64,000 bases of DNA. Source: JAGVSR01 sp964589785. Lineage in GTDB: Bacteria; Pseudomonadota; Alphaproteobacteria; Rhizobiales; Hyphomicrobiaceae. Of the stretch, positions 48,251 to 56,723 are shown one piece after another. How positions within the stretch are numbered: position 1 is the first letter of the stretch; every line of letters begins with the position of its first letter. The stretch spans positions 310,001 to 374,000 of the forward strand of contig CAZPUQ010000002.1 of the NCBI GenBank assembly GCA_964589785.1, in the 5' to 3' direction. Position numbers and translations under genes: made by a program. A model generated the notes under the pieces. The model was not told the DNA's origin. It worked only from the letters and a program-made list of their open reading frames with translations, and searched no databases.

Positions 48251-48655
48251 ATGATCGGACGTCTCAACCATGTCGCCATCGCGGTGCGCGATCTCAACGC
48301 GGCGGTGGCCACCTACCGGAACGCGCTCGGCGCCGTCGTCTCGGAGGCGACGCCGCAGCCCGAGCATGGCGTGACCGTCGTGTTCGTCACCCTGCCCAAT
48401 ACCAAGATCGAGTTCCTGGAGCCGTTGGGCGACAACTCGCCGATCGCGAAGTTCCTCGAGCGCAACCCGGACGGCGGCATCCACCACGTCTGCTACGAGG
48501 TCGACGACATCATCGCGGCCCGCGATCAGTTGAAAGCGAAGGGCGCGCGCGTGCTCGGCGACGGCAACCCCAAGATCGGCGCGCACGGCAAGCCGGTGCT
48601 CTTCCTGCACCCGAAGGACTTCCTTGGCACGTTGACCGAGCTGGAGCAGGTTTGA
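48251..48655 (+). CDS. mce: Methylmalonyl-CoA epimerase
   Basis: The 134-aa glyoxalase-fold protein interconverts the (R) and (S) forms of methylmalonyl-CoA in propionyl-CoA use. Metal ligands and core motifs are 'LNHVAIAVRDLNAAVATYR', 'IEFLEPLGDNSPIAKFLERNPDGGIHHVCYEVDD' (pattern) and the C-terminal 'PVLFLHPKDFLGTLTELEQV', which is diagnostic for the epimerase over other glyoxalases. No mutase genes are in the window. It precedes DUF1467 and proS, the usual Rhizobiales order. Confidence 0.95.
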   Translation: MIGRLNHVAIAVRDLNAAVATYRNALGAVVSEATPQPEHGVTVVFVTLPNTKIEFLEPLGDNSPIAKFLERNPDGGIHHVCYEVDDIIAARDQLKAKGARVLGDGNPKIGAHGKPVLFLHPKDFLGTLTELEQV

Positions 48656-48726
48656 TCGAGCAGGCCGGCGGCCGCGTCTGACCGCCGGCCGCTCGGGCTC
48701 GCCGGACCCGGGATATCGAGGTAGCC

Positions 48727-49020
48727 ATGACGCTTGCGCTCGGCCTCGCCCTCTACTTCATGATCTGGTGGCTCGTGCTGTTCGCCGTGCTGCCCTTCGG
48801 CGTCGTGACGCAGGACGAGGCGTCCGACGTCGTCCCGGGGACGCCGGAAAGCGCGCCGGCGCGGTTCAACTGGCGAAAGGTCTTCCTCATCAATACGGTC
48901 GTCGCGACGCTCGCGTTCGCGGTCGTCTGGATGGCGCTCGAGAACAACTGGCTCGGCACCGAGCCGCCGCTCGAGGACGTGCCGCCGGTCCTGCAAAGGT
49001 ACGCGCCGCGCCAAGGCTGA
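48727..49020 (+). CDS. DUF1467 family membrane protein
   Basis: The 97-aa protein has two membrane helices (about 5-26, 'GLALYFMIWWLVLFAVLPFGV', and about 52-70, 'FLINTVVATLAFAVVWMAL'). Between them is the family's hydrophilic loop 'VTQDEASDVVPGTPESAP'. DUF1467 proteins are short, alphaproteobacterial, and regularly found between mce and proS, as here. Function is unknown. GAGG stands 6 nt before the ATG. Confidence 0.88.
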   Translation: MTLALGLALYFMIWWLVLFAVLPFGVVTQDEASDVVPGTPESAPARFNWRKVFLINTVVATLAFAVVWMALENNWLGTEPPLEDVPPVLQRYAPRQG

Positions 49021-49142
49021 GCGGGGCTTCGCCCCGCGTCGCCGTCGCGCCCGTGGATGGTGAGCGCATTCGGTTGCCCGGGGGCGGGCCAACCGCTAAT
49101 GACGGCTGGACGCTCGCTCGCCGCCCGGAGACCCAGACCGCC

Positions 49143-50489
49143 ATGCATCTCTCCCGCTTCTTCCTGCCCGTCCTGCGCGAGACGCCGAAGGAGGCGGAGA
49201 TCGTCTCGCATCAGCTGATGCTCAGGGCCGCCATGATCAAGCAGGCCTCCGCCGGCATCTACTCGTGGCTGCCACTCGGGCTCAAGGTTCTGAAGAAGAT
49301 CGAGGCCATCGTGCGCGAGGAGCAGAACCGCGCCGGCGCCGTCGAGCTCCTGATGCCGACGATCCAGTCGGCCGACCTGTGGCGCGAGAGCGGGCGCTAC
49401 GAGGCCTATGGCAAGGAGATGCTGCGCATCACCGACCGGCACGAGCGTGACATGCTGTTCGGGCCGACGGCCGAGGAGGTCGTGACCGCGATCGTCCGCG
49501 ACGGCATCAAGAGCTACAAGGACCTGCCGCAGAACCTCTACAACATCCAGTGGAAGTTCCGCGACGAGGTGCGTCCCCGCTTCGGCGTGATGCGCGGCCG
49601 CGAGTTCCTGATGAAGGACGCCTATTCCTTCGACCTGACGGTCGAAGATTCGCGCGCCGCCTACTACCGCATGTTCGTCTCCTACCTGCGCACGTTCGCG
49701 CGCCTCGGACTGAAGTCGATCCCCATGAAGGCCGACACGGGTCCCATAGGCGGCGACCTCTCGCACGAATTCATCATCCTGGCCGAGACCGGCGAGAGCC
49801 AGGTCTTCTGCCACAAGGACCTGATCGATACGGCGGTGCCGGGTGCGGAGACGGACTACGACGGCGACCTGTCGGCGATCGTCCGGCAGTGGACCTCGCT
49901 CTACGCCGCGACGGAGGAGATGCACGAGGCGGCGCGCTTCGAGGCCGACGTGCCGGCGGACAAGCGCGTCTCGGCGCGCGGCATCGAGGTCGGCCACATC
50001 TTCCATTTCGGCACGAAGTATTCCGCGCCGATGGGCGCCAAGGTGCAGGGGCCGGACGGGCAGCTCGTGACGCTGCAGATGGGCTCCTACGGCATTGGCG
50101 TGTCGCGTCTCGTCGGCGCCATCATCGAGGCGAGCCACGATGACGCGGGCTGCATCTGGCCGGTTCCGGTCGCGCCGTTCGAGGCCGGGCTCGTCAATCT
50201 CAAGGCCGGGGATGCGGCAACCGATTCCGTCGCAGGCGACCTCTACGCCAAGCTTGCGGCGGCGGGCATCGAGACGCTCTACGACGACACGGACGAGCGC
50301 GCGGGGGCGAAGTTCGCCACCATGGACCTGATCGGGCTGCCATATCAGTTGGTTGTCGGCCCGAAGGGCGTGAAGTCCGGGGAGGTCGAGCTGAAGCACC
50401 GCAAGAGTGGCGCGCGGGAGACTCTGTCCACGGAAGCCGGCCTGAAGCGCCTGATCGACCTCATTTCCGCCCAACGTGTGCTGGCGTAA
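49143..50489 (+). CDS. proS: Proline--tRNA ligase, short bacterial type
   Basis: This 448-aa class II synthetase has motif 1 around 'EEQNRAGAVELLMPTIQSADLW', motif 2 'NIQWKFRDEVRPRFGVMRGREFLMKDAYSF' (pattern) and motif 3 'GSYGIGVSRLVGAIIE'. The anticodon-binding domain is C-terminal. It lacks the roughly 180-aa editing insertion of E. coli ProRS, going directly from the middle region to 'DTAVPGAETDYDGDLSAIV'. This is known for alphaproteobacterial enzymes, which depend on a separate YbaK/ProX-type editing protein, not encoded here. Confidence 0.97.
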   Translation: MHLSRFFLPVLRETPKEAEIVSHQLMLRAAMIKQASAGIYSWLPLGLKVLKKIEAIVREEQNRAGAVELLMPTIQSADLWRESGRYEAYGKEMLRITDRHERDMLFGPTAEEVVTAIVRDGIKSYKDLPQNLYNIQWKFRDEVRPRFGVMRGREFLMKDAYSFDLTVEDSRAAYYRMFVSYLRTFARLGLKSIPMKADTGPIGGDLSHEFIILAETGESQVFCHKDLIDTAVPGAETDYDGDLSAIVRQWTSLYAATEEMHEAARFEADVPADKRVSARGIEVGHIFHFGTKYSAPMGAKVQGPDGQLVTLQMGSYGIGVSRLVGAIIEASHDDAGCIWPVPVAPFEAGLVNLKAGDAATDSVAGDLYAKLAAAGIETLYDDTDERAGAKFATMDLIGLPYQLVVGPKGVKSGEVELKHRKSGARETLSTEAGLKRLIDLISAQRVLA

Positions 50490-50537
50490 GGGCAGGCAGC
50501 GACGCCCCGGCCGAGGCGGGGAGAGACCGGAGCGCAC

Positions 50538-51806
50538 ATGGCAGGGCCCGCCGACACCAAAGCTTTCGCGCCGTTCGAGTGGCTGCTCGCCGGGCGCTAT
50601 CTGCGCGCGCGCCGCAAGGAGGGGTTCATCTCCGTCATCGCGGGCTTCTCCTTCCTCGGCATCATGCTCGGCGTAGCGACGCTCATCATCGTGATGGCGG
50701 TCATGAACGGCTTCCGCAAGGACCTGTTCGCCAAGATCCTCGGCCTCAACGGACACGTCATCGTCTACAAGGTCGGGGAGCCGTTCACCGATTATACCGA
50801 CAAGGCAGCCGTGATCGCCGCGGTGCCGGGCGTCACGCATGCCATTCCGATCGTCGAGGGCCAGGTGATGGTCTCCTCCAGCGCGCAAGCGCTCGGCGGT
50901 CTCGTGCGCGGCATCCGGGAAGGCGATTTGAAGTCGCTGAAGCTCGTCGCCGGCAATATCCGCGCCGGTACGCTCGAGGGTTTCGACGACAGCCAGTCGA
51001 TTGCGATCGGTACGCGGCTCGCCAGTGCACTCTATGTCGGCGTCGGCGACACGCTGACGCTTGTCTCCCCGCGCGGTGCCGCAACGCCGTTCGGCACCGC
51101 GCCGCGCTCCAAGCCGTACATGATCTCGGCCATCTTCGAGCTCGGCATGTCGGAGTACGACAAGTCGATGATCTTCATGCCGTTGAAGGAAGGACAGCGC
51201 TACTTCTCCAAGGGCGACGAGGCGGACGTTCTGGAGGTGGTCGTCGACGACCCCGAGCGGGTCGACGACTTCGCCGCCGAGATCAGGAGCGCGGGCGGGC
51301 CGACGATCAACGTCACCGACTGGCGCCAGAAGAACGAGACGTTCTTCACCGTGCTCGAGGTGGAGCGCAACGTCATGTTCATCATCCTGTCGCTCATCAT
51401 CCTCGTCGCCGCCCTCAACATCATCTCCGGTATGATGATGCTGGTGAAGGACAAGGGCCGCGACATCGCCGTGCTGAGGACCATGGGGGCGTCGAAAAGC
51501 GCGGTGATGCGCGTGTTCCTCATCACCGGCGCCTCGATCGGCGTCGTTGGCACCATTGCCGGGCTCATCCTCGGCATCGTCTTCTGCTGGAACATCGAGA
51601 GCATCCGCCAGTTCGTGACCTGGCTGACCGGCACGCCGATGTTCGATCCCAACGTCTACTACCTGACGCGGCTTCCCGCCGAGATCAATCCCGCGGAGAC
51701 GGCGTGGATCGTGGTGATGGCGCTGTCGCTGTCCGTTCTCGCCACGCTTTATCCCTCCTGGCGCGCGTCGCGACTCGATCCCGTCGAAGCGCTGCGGTAC
51801 GAGTGA
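50538..51806 (+). CDS. Lipoprotein-releasing ABC transporter permease (LolC/LolE/LolF type)
   Basis: The 422-aa permease has one membrane helix near the N-terminus ('GFSFLGIMLGVATLIIVMAVMNGF'), a large periplasmic domain (about 60-270), and three C-terminal helices of the FtsX fold. It partners the LolD ATPase encoded 9 nt downstream to extract mature lipoproteins from the inner membrane for transfer to LolA. Only one permease gene is present, so the transporter is probably a homodimer (LolF-like) rather than the LolC/LolE heterodimer of E. coli. Confidence 0.93.
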   Translation: MAGPADTKAFAPFEWLLAGRYLRARRKEGFISVIAGFSFLGIMLGVATLIIVMAVMNGFRKDLFAKILGLNGHVIVYKVGEPFTDYTDKAAVIAAVPGVTHAIPIVEGQVMVSSSAQALGGLVRGIREGDLKSLKLVAGNIRAGTLEGFDDSQSIAIGTRLASALYVGVGDTLTLVSPRGAATPFGTAPRSKPYMISAIFELGMSEYDKSMIFMPLKEGQRYFSKGDEADVLEVVVDDPERVDDFAAEIRSAGGPTINVTDWRQKNETFFTVLEVERNVMFIILSLIILVAALNIISGMMMLVKDKGRDIAVLRTMGASKSAVMRVFLITGASIGVVGTIAGLILGIVFCWNIESIRQFVTWLTGTPMFDPNVYYLTRLPAEINPAETAWIVVMALSLSVLATLYPSWRASRLDPVEALRYE

Positions 51807-51815
51807 GGGGGCACC

Positions 51816-52529
51816 ATGCTCGACACGCCGACGACGACGGCAATCCTGAGGCTCGAGGGGCTTTGCCGATCCTTCCGGCAGGGCGAGCGCGAGATCACCG
51901 TGCTCAGCGGCGCCAGTGCAGCGATCTACCCCGGCGACGCCGTGGCGCTCGTCGGCCCGTCGGGCGCCGGCAAGTCGACGCTTCTGCACATCGCCGGGCT
52001 TCTGGAGACGCCGGACGCGGGCTCGGTGGTCGTCGGCGGCAAGGACTGCTCAAAGCTCGGCGATGACGAGCGCACGCGCATCCGCCGCTCCGAGGTCGGC
52101 TTCATCTATCAGTTCCACCAGTTGCTGCCCGAGTTCTCGGCGCTCGAGAACGTCGCCCTGCCGCAGATGATCCTCGGCGTTCCGAGGAAGGCCGCGCACG
52201 AGCGGGCCCGCGAGCTCTTATCCAAGCTCGGACTGGAGCACCGGCTCGACCATCGTCCGGCGCAGTTGTCGGGCGGCGAGCAGCAGCGCACCGCCATCTG
52301 CCGGGCGCTCGCCAACCGGCCGAAGCTCATCCTCGCCGACGAGCCGACGGGCAACCTCGATCCCAAGACGTCGGAGCTCGTCTTCAACGAGCTGATTGGC
52401 CTCTTCAAGAGCGAGGGCGTGGCGGCGCTGATCGCGACCCACAACCTCGATCTCGCCGCGCGCATGGACCGGGTGCTGCGCATGGAAGGCGGCCAGCTCG
52501 TCGAGGTTGCGCCGGAATCGGTCCACTGA
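51816..52529 (+). CDS. lolD: Lipoprotein-releasing ABC transporter ATPase
   Basis: The 237-aa ATPase has Walker A 'GPSGAGKST', a Q-loop in 'EVGFIYQFHQLLPEFSALEN', the signature 'LSGGEQQRTAICRALA', Walker B 'LILADEPTGNLD' and H-loop 'LIATHNLDLAARMD'. The Q-loop 'YQFHQLLPEFSA' is the LolD-specific variant contacting the permease. It forms an operon with the permease and probably proS. Confidence 0.96.
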   Translation: MLDTPTTTAILRLEGLCRSFRQGEREITVLSGASAAIYPGDAVALVGPSGAGKSTLLHIAGLLETPDAGSVVVGGKDCSKLGDDERTRIRRSEVGFIYQFHQLLPEFSALENVALPQMILGVPRKAAHERARELLSKLGLEHRLDHRPAQLSGGEQQRTAICRALANRPKLILADEPTGNLDPKTSELVFNELIGLFKSEGVAALIATHNLDLAARMDRVLRMEGGQLVEVAPESVH

Positions 52530-52845
52530 GGCTCCGGTCCCCTTCAACACGGCGGAGCCGATCACTTTTCAAGATGGCCGAGCCGTTGGCGCCTGCGCTC
52601 ATGGCAGGCGCGGGTCGCCCTCGCGCAGGGGCGGGCCGGGAAACGCGCCCTCGGGCAGCGGCGATGGGACAGGCACGGCCATGGGTCACTCCATCCGTTG
52701 GCGGTGAACGCGAACGAATGACGACCGTAGTGCGCGCCCGGGGACGCCCGCTGTTCCGCCGGGAGCAGGCACGGGCGTTGTGGAAAAGGTTGGGCACGCG
52801 GCCCGAAGCGGTGCGCCGTGGCGCGGGAGACCCTAGATTGAGTCC
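52530..52845 (+). other. lolD-dnaE spacer, no gene seen
   Basis: This 316-nt GC-rich spacer has no convincing reading frame or strong hairpin. A TAGATT element at 52834-52839, seven bases before the dnaE ATG, resembles a -10 box but has no -35 partner. Confidence 0.45.
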
Positions 52846-55800
52846 ATGACAACGCCGATCGCGCCGCAGCCCAAGTTCGTCCACCTCAAGGTCCACTCGG
52901 CCTATTCGCTGCTCGAGGGCGCGCTGCCGATCGGCAAGCTCGCCAAGCTGGCCGAGGCCTACGGCTTTCCGGCGCTCGGCCTCAGCGACACGAACAACAT
53001 GTTCGGCGTGCTGGAGTTCTCCGACAAGCTCGCCGGCGCGGGCATCCAGCCGATCGTCGGCGTGTCGCCCGCCTGCCAGCTCACCGAGAGGAAGACGCGG
53101 CCCGGCGAGGCCGCGGGGGCGCCCGTGCGTCGGCATCCCTGGCGCGACGGGCGCATCGCCCTCTACGCGATGAACGAGGCCGGCTACGGCAACCTCATGA
53201 AGCTCGTCTCGGCGGCGCATCTGGCGACCGCCGGGGAGGACGCGCCCTTCGTGACGGCGGACCAGATGGCGGCGCACGCGGAGGGCGTCATCGCGCTGAC
53301 CGGCGGTCCGGACGGACCCATCGACCGCGCGCTGCTCGACGGCCAGCCGGGCCTCGCCGAGGAGCGGCTCAGGGCTCTCCAGAAGACGTTCGGCGACCGT
53401 CTCTATGTCGAGGTTCAGCGCCACGGAACGCGCGCGGAGGAAGAGGTCGAGCCGCAGCTCCTCGAGCTTGCCTATGGGGCGGATGTGCCGGTCGTCGCCA
53501 CGAACGAGGTCTATTTCGCGACCCCCGACGACTACGAGGCGCACGATGCGCTGCTGTGCATCGCGGAGGGGCGCTACGTCGGCGAGGACGACCGCCGCCG
53601 GGTGACGCGCGAGCACCACCTGAAGAGCGCCGACGACATGGCGGCCCTGTTCGGCGACCTGCCCGAAGCGCTCGCCAACACGGTCGAGATCGCCAAGCGC
53701 TGCGCGTTCCGGCCGAAAGGCCGCAAGCCGATCCTGCCGCGCTTCGTGGCGACGAAAGGCGGCGCCTCGGAAGCCGACCAGCTTGCCGCCGAGGCCGCCG
53801 AGCTGAAGCGCCAGGCGGAGGAAGGCCTCAGCGCCCGCCTCAGCGCCGTGCCGTTGGCGCCCGGCTACACCGAGGAGGACTACCGGACGCGCCTCGCCTT
53901 CGAGGTGGACGTCATCACGCGCATGAAGTTCCCCGGCTACTTCCTGATCGTCGCCGACTTCATCAAGTGGTCGAAGGCGCACGGCATTCCCGTGGGGCCC
54001 GGCCGCGGCTCGGGCGCGGGCTCGGTGGTCGCCTGGGCGCTCACCATCACCGATCTCGACCCGCTGCGCTTCGGCCTTCTGTTCGAGCGCTTCCTGAACC
54101 CGGAACGCGTCTCGATGCCGGACTTCGACATCGATTTCTGCCAGGACCGCCGCGACGAGGTGATCGACTACGTGCAGGAGAAGTACGGCACCGACCGCGT
54201 CGCGCAGATCATCACCCACGGCAAGCTGCAGGCTCGCGCCGTGCTGCGCGACGTGGGCCGCGTGCTGCAGATGCCCTATGGCCAGGTGGACCGCCTCTGC
54301 AAGCTCGTGCCGAACAATCCCGCCAACCCCGTGACGCTCGAGCAGGCGATCGCGGGCGAGCCGAAGCTGCAGGAGGCGCGCGACACCGACCCGATCGTGG
54401 CGCGGCTCCTGCAGGTGGCGCAGAAGCTCGAGGGTCTCTACCGCCATGCCTCGACGCACGCGGCCGGCATCGTGATCGGCGACCGCCCGCTCGCCGAGCT
54501 CGTGCCGCTCTACCGCGATCCGAAGTCGAACATGCCCGTCACCCAGTTCAACTGGAAGATGGTCGAGGCCGCGGGCCTCGTGAAGTTCGACTTCCTCGGC
54601 CTCAAGACGCTCACCGTGCTCACCAAGGCGGTCGAGCTCATCCGCCGCGGGCGGGGCATCGCGGTCGATCTCGCAACCGTGCCGCTCGACGATCCGGCCG
54701 CCTACCAGCTCCTCGCCAAGGCCGACACCGTCGGCGTGTTCCAGCTCGAAAGCACGGGCATGCGCGAGAGTCTGAAGCGCCTGAAGCCCGACCGCTTCGA
54801 GGACATCATCGCCATGGTGGCGCTCTACCGCCCCGGCCCCATGGACAACATCCCGACCTACATCAACCGCAAGCATGGCGAGGAGCCCGTCGACTACCTG
54901 CATCCCATGCTCGAAGGCATCCTCGACGAAACCTACGGCGTCATCATCTACCAGGAGCAGGTGATGCAGATCGCGCAGGTGCTCGCCGGCTACTCGCTCG
55001 GCGACGCGGACCTGTTGCGCCGCGCGATGGGCAAGAAGGACAAGGCGGAGATGGCGCGGCAGCAGGCGCGCTTCGTGGAGGGCGCCATGCGGAATGGCGT
55101 CGCGAAGGACGACGCCGTCTATATCTTCGAGCTCGTCGACAAGTTCGCCGGCTACGGCTTCAACAAATCGCACGCGGCGGCCTATGCCCTCGTCAGCTAT
55201 CACACGGCCTACCTCAAGGCGAACTTCCGCGAGGAGTTTTTGGCCGCGTCCATGACGCTCGACATGGGCAACACCGACAAGCTCGCCATGTTCGCGGCGG
55301 AGGCGAAGAAGAGCGGCATCCGCGTGCTGCCGCCGTGCGTCAACGCCTCGGAAGTCGACTTTCTGGTGGAGACCACTTCCCCCTCTCCCCGCCCGCGGGG
55401 AGAGGGTCAGGGTGAGGGGCGGCCGCCGGGTGTGCCGGGTGGAGCTGCCCCTCACCCTGCCCCTCTCCCCATCGAAGGCGATGGGGAGAGGGCACGGCGT
55501 GCGATCCGGTATTCGCTGGCGGCGCTCAAGAACATCGGCGCGGCGGCCGTGGAGACGATCGTCAAGGGCCGTCCAGAAGCGGGCTACAAATCGATCACCG
55601 ATTTCGCAATGAGATTGGACTTGAGAGCAATCAACAAAAGAGCGTTGGAGACTCTCGCTGCGGCAGGTGCATTCGACAGTCTTGGACTAGACCGCGCGAC
55701 CGCCTACTCAAACGTCGGCCAAATATTAGGACGTGCGCAGGAGTGCGAGAGGGACGGAAAAGTGGGGCAGCAGCATCTATTTGCTCCATTTTTCCCCGGC

Positions 55801-56502
55801 GCTGCCTATTTGGGCGACGCTCACATCGACCTGAAGCCCGTCAAGGCGTGGACGCCAATGGAGCGGCTGCAGGCGGAGTTCGACGCGGTCGGCTTCTTCC
55901 TCTCCGGGCACCCGCTCGATGCCTACGAGACGGTCTTGAAGAAGCTCGGCGTCAGGCGCTGGGTCGAATTCGAGGCTGCGACCGCGCGCGGCGTTTCGGC
56001 CGGGCGGCTCGCGGGCATCGTCATCTCCGCGCGCGAGCGGCGCTCGCAGAAGGGCAACAAGTTCGCCTTCGCGCTGTTCTCGGACGCGAGCGGGCAGTTC
56101 GAGGCGGTCATCTTCTCCGACACGCTCAGCGCCTGCCGCGACCTGCTCGAAGGCGGCACGCCGGTGGTGCTCACCCTGGAGGCCGAGCGCGACGGGGACA
56201 CGGTGAAGATGCGCGTCCAGGGCATGGAGGCGCTCGACGCGGCCGCCGCCGGCATCGAGCGGGGGCTGAAGGTCGTGTTCGACACGGGGCTGCTCGCCGC
56301 CCGGCGCGGGGCTGCGGAGGAGTTCAAGGGGCAGTTGAAGCCCGGCCAGCCGGGGCTGCGCAAGGGCGGAGAGGTCCGCGTCGTCCTGCCCGTCGGCGCC
56401 AAGGAGCTGGAACTCATCCTCCCCGGCCGCTACGACGTCTCCCCCGCCCAGGCCGGCCAGCTCTCCACCGTTCCGGGCGTGATCGAGGTCGTGGAGATTT
56501 AG
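52846..56502 (+). CDS. dnaE: DNA polymerase III alpha subunit, with in-frame repeat insertion
   Basis: This is the 1218-aa replicative polymerase. The PHP domain starts 'KFVHLKVHSAYSLLEGALPI'. The C-family palm has 'VGPGRGSGAGSVVAWAL' and the catalytic aspartates in 'MPDFDIDFCQDRRDEVIDY'. The fingers contain 'RRAMGKKDKAEMARQQARF', then tandem helix-hairpin-helix and an OB fold ('AGIVISARERRSQKGNKFAFALFSD', pattern). Residues of about 845-884 (55378-55497) are encoded by a palindromic repeat and are low-complexity (Pro/Gly/Arg/Glu). Normal sequence resumes at 'AIRYSLAALKNIG'. Residues of about 910-990 use unusually AT-rich, rare codons. No frameshift or stop results, so the gene is probably functional. 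Confidence 0.96.
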   Translation: MTTPIAPQPKFVHLKVHSAYSLLEGALPIGKLAKLAEAYGFPALGLSDTNNMFGVLEFSDKLAGAGIQPIVGVSPACQLTERKTRPGEAAGAPVRRHPWRDGRIALYAMNEAGYGNLMKLVSAAHLATAGEDAPFVTADQMAAHAEGVIALTGGPDGPIDRALLDGQPGLAEERLRALQKTFGDRLYVEVQRHGTRAEEEVEPQLLELAYGADVPVVATNEVYFATPDDYEAHDALLCIAEGRYVGEDDRRRVTREHHLKSADDMAALFGDLPEALANTVEIAKRCAFRPKGRKPILPRFVATKGGASEADQLAAEAAELKRQAEEGLSARLSAVPLAPGYTEEDYRTRLAFEVDVITRMKFPGYFLIVADFIKWSKAHGIPVGPGRGSGAGSVVAWALTITDLDPLRFGLLFERFLNPERVSMPDFDIDFCQDRRDEVIDYVQEKYGTDRVAQIITHGKLQARAVLRDVGRVLQMPYGQVDRLCKLVPNNPANPVTLEQAIAGEPKLQEARDTDPIVARLLQVAQKLEGLYRHASTHAAGIVIGDRPLAELVPLYRDPKSNMPVTQFNWKMVEAAGLVKFDFLGLKTLTVLTKAVELIRRGRGIAVDLATVPLDDPAAYQLLAKADTVGVFQLESTGMRESLKRLKPDRFEDIIAMVALYRPGPMDNIPTYINRKHGEEPVDYLHPMLEGILDETYGVIIYQEQVMQIAQVLAGYSLGDADLLRRAMGKKDKAEMARQQARFVEGAMRNGVAKDDAVYIFELVDKFAGYGFNKSHAAAYALVSYHTAYLKANFREEFLAASMTLDMGNTDKLAMFAAEAKKSGIRVLPPCVNASEVDFLVETTSPSPRPRGEGQGEGRPPGVPGGAAPHPAPLPIEGDGERARRAIRYSLAALKNIGAAAVETIVKGRPEAGYKSITDFAMRLDLRAINKRALETLAAAGAFDSLGLDRATAYSNVGQILGRAQECERDGKVGQQHLFAPFFPGAAYLGDAHIDLKPVKAWTPMERLQAEFDAVGFFLSGHPLDAYETVLKKLGVRRWVEFEAATARGVSAGRLAGIVISARERRSQKGNKFAFALFSDASGQFEAVIFSDTLSACRDLLEGGTPVVLTLEAERDGDTVKMRVQGMEALDAAAAGIERGLKVVFDTGLLAARRGAAEEFKGQLKPGQPGLRKGGEVRVVLPVGAKELELILPGRYDVSPAQAGQLSTVPGVIEVVEI
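55381..55492. repeat. Palindromic repeat pair inside dnaE
   Basis: Left hairpin 55381-55406 has arms CCCTCTCCCC/GGGGAGAGGG, 10 bp. Right hairpin 55461-55492 has CCCTCTCCCCATCG, AAGG, CGATGGGGAGAGGG, a perfect 14 bp. Between them CAGGGTGAGGGGC (55408-55420) and GCCCCTCACCCTG (55447-55459) are exact reverse complements. The two elements are therefore inverted copies, and the whole block can fold into one large structure. The right copy matches 39676-39720 closely. Confidence 0.92.
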
Positions 56503-56723
56503 GGTCGCCCTGCCATTCGATGGCCAGGGGCCGCTCGCCTGCGCCGCCCCTTGCCTTTCCCCACATCTTCCGCCATACACCGGCCCATCTCACACGCGGC
56601 TTGCGCGCCCGGCGGATTGAAAGCCCCGTCGGACGCTCCGGTGGACGATATGCAACTCGAGTGATCGGGTGCGCCGTCTTCTCAACGGGCCGCGGAGGAC
56701 CAACCGGAAAAGGATACCCTCAG

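Noticed and set aside
48753..51989. 1078-aa minus strand frame opposite proS and the Lol permease
   Set aside because: It spans several real genes and their spacers and has shadow composition.
52405..55455. 1016-aa minus strand frame opposite dnaE
   Set aside because: It is antisense to conserved polymerase motifs and has shadow composition.
52846..56502. dnaE as a pseudogene because of the insert
   Set aside because: The frame is unbroken, all catalytic motifs are present, and conserved sequence continues to the normal C-terminus.
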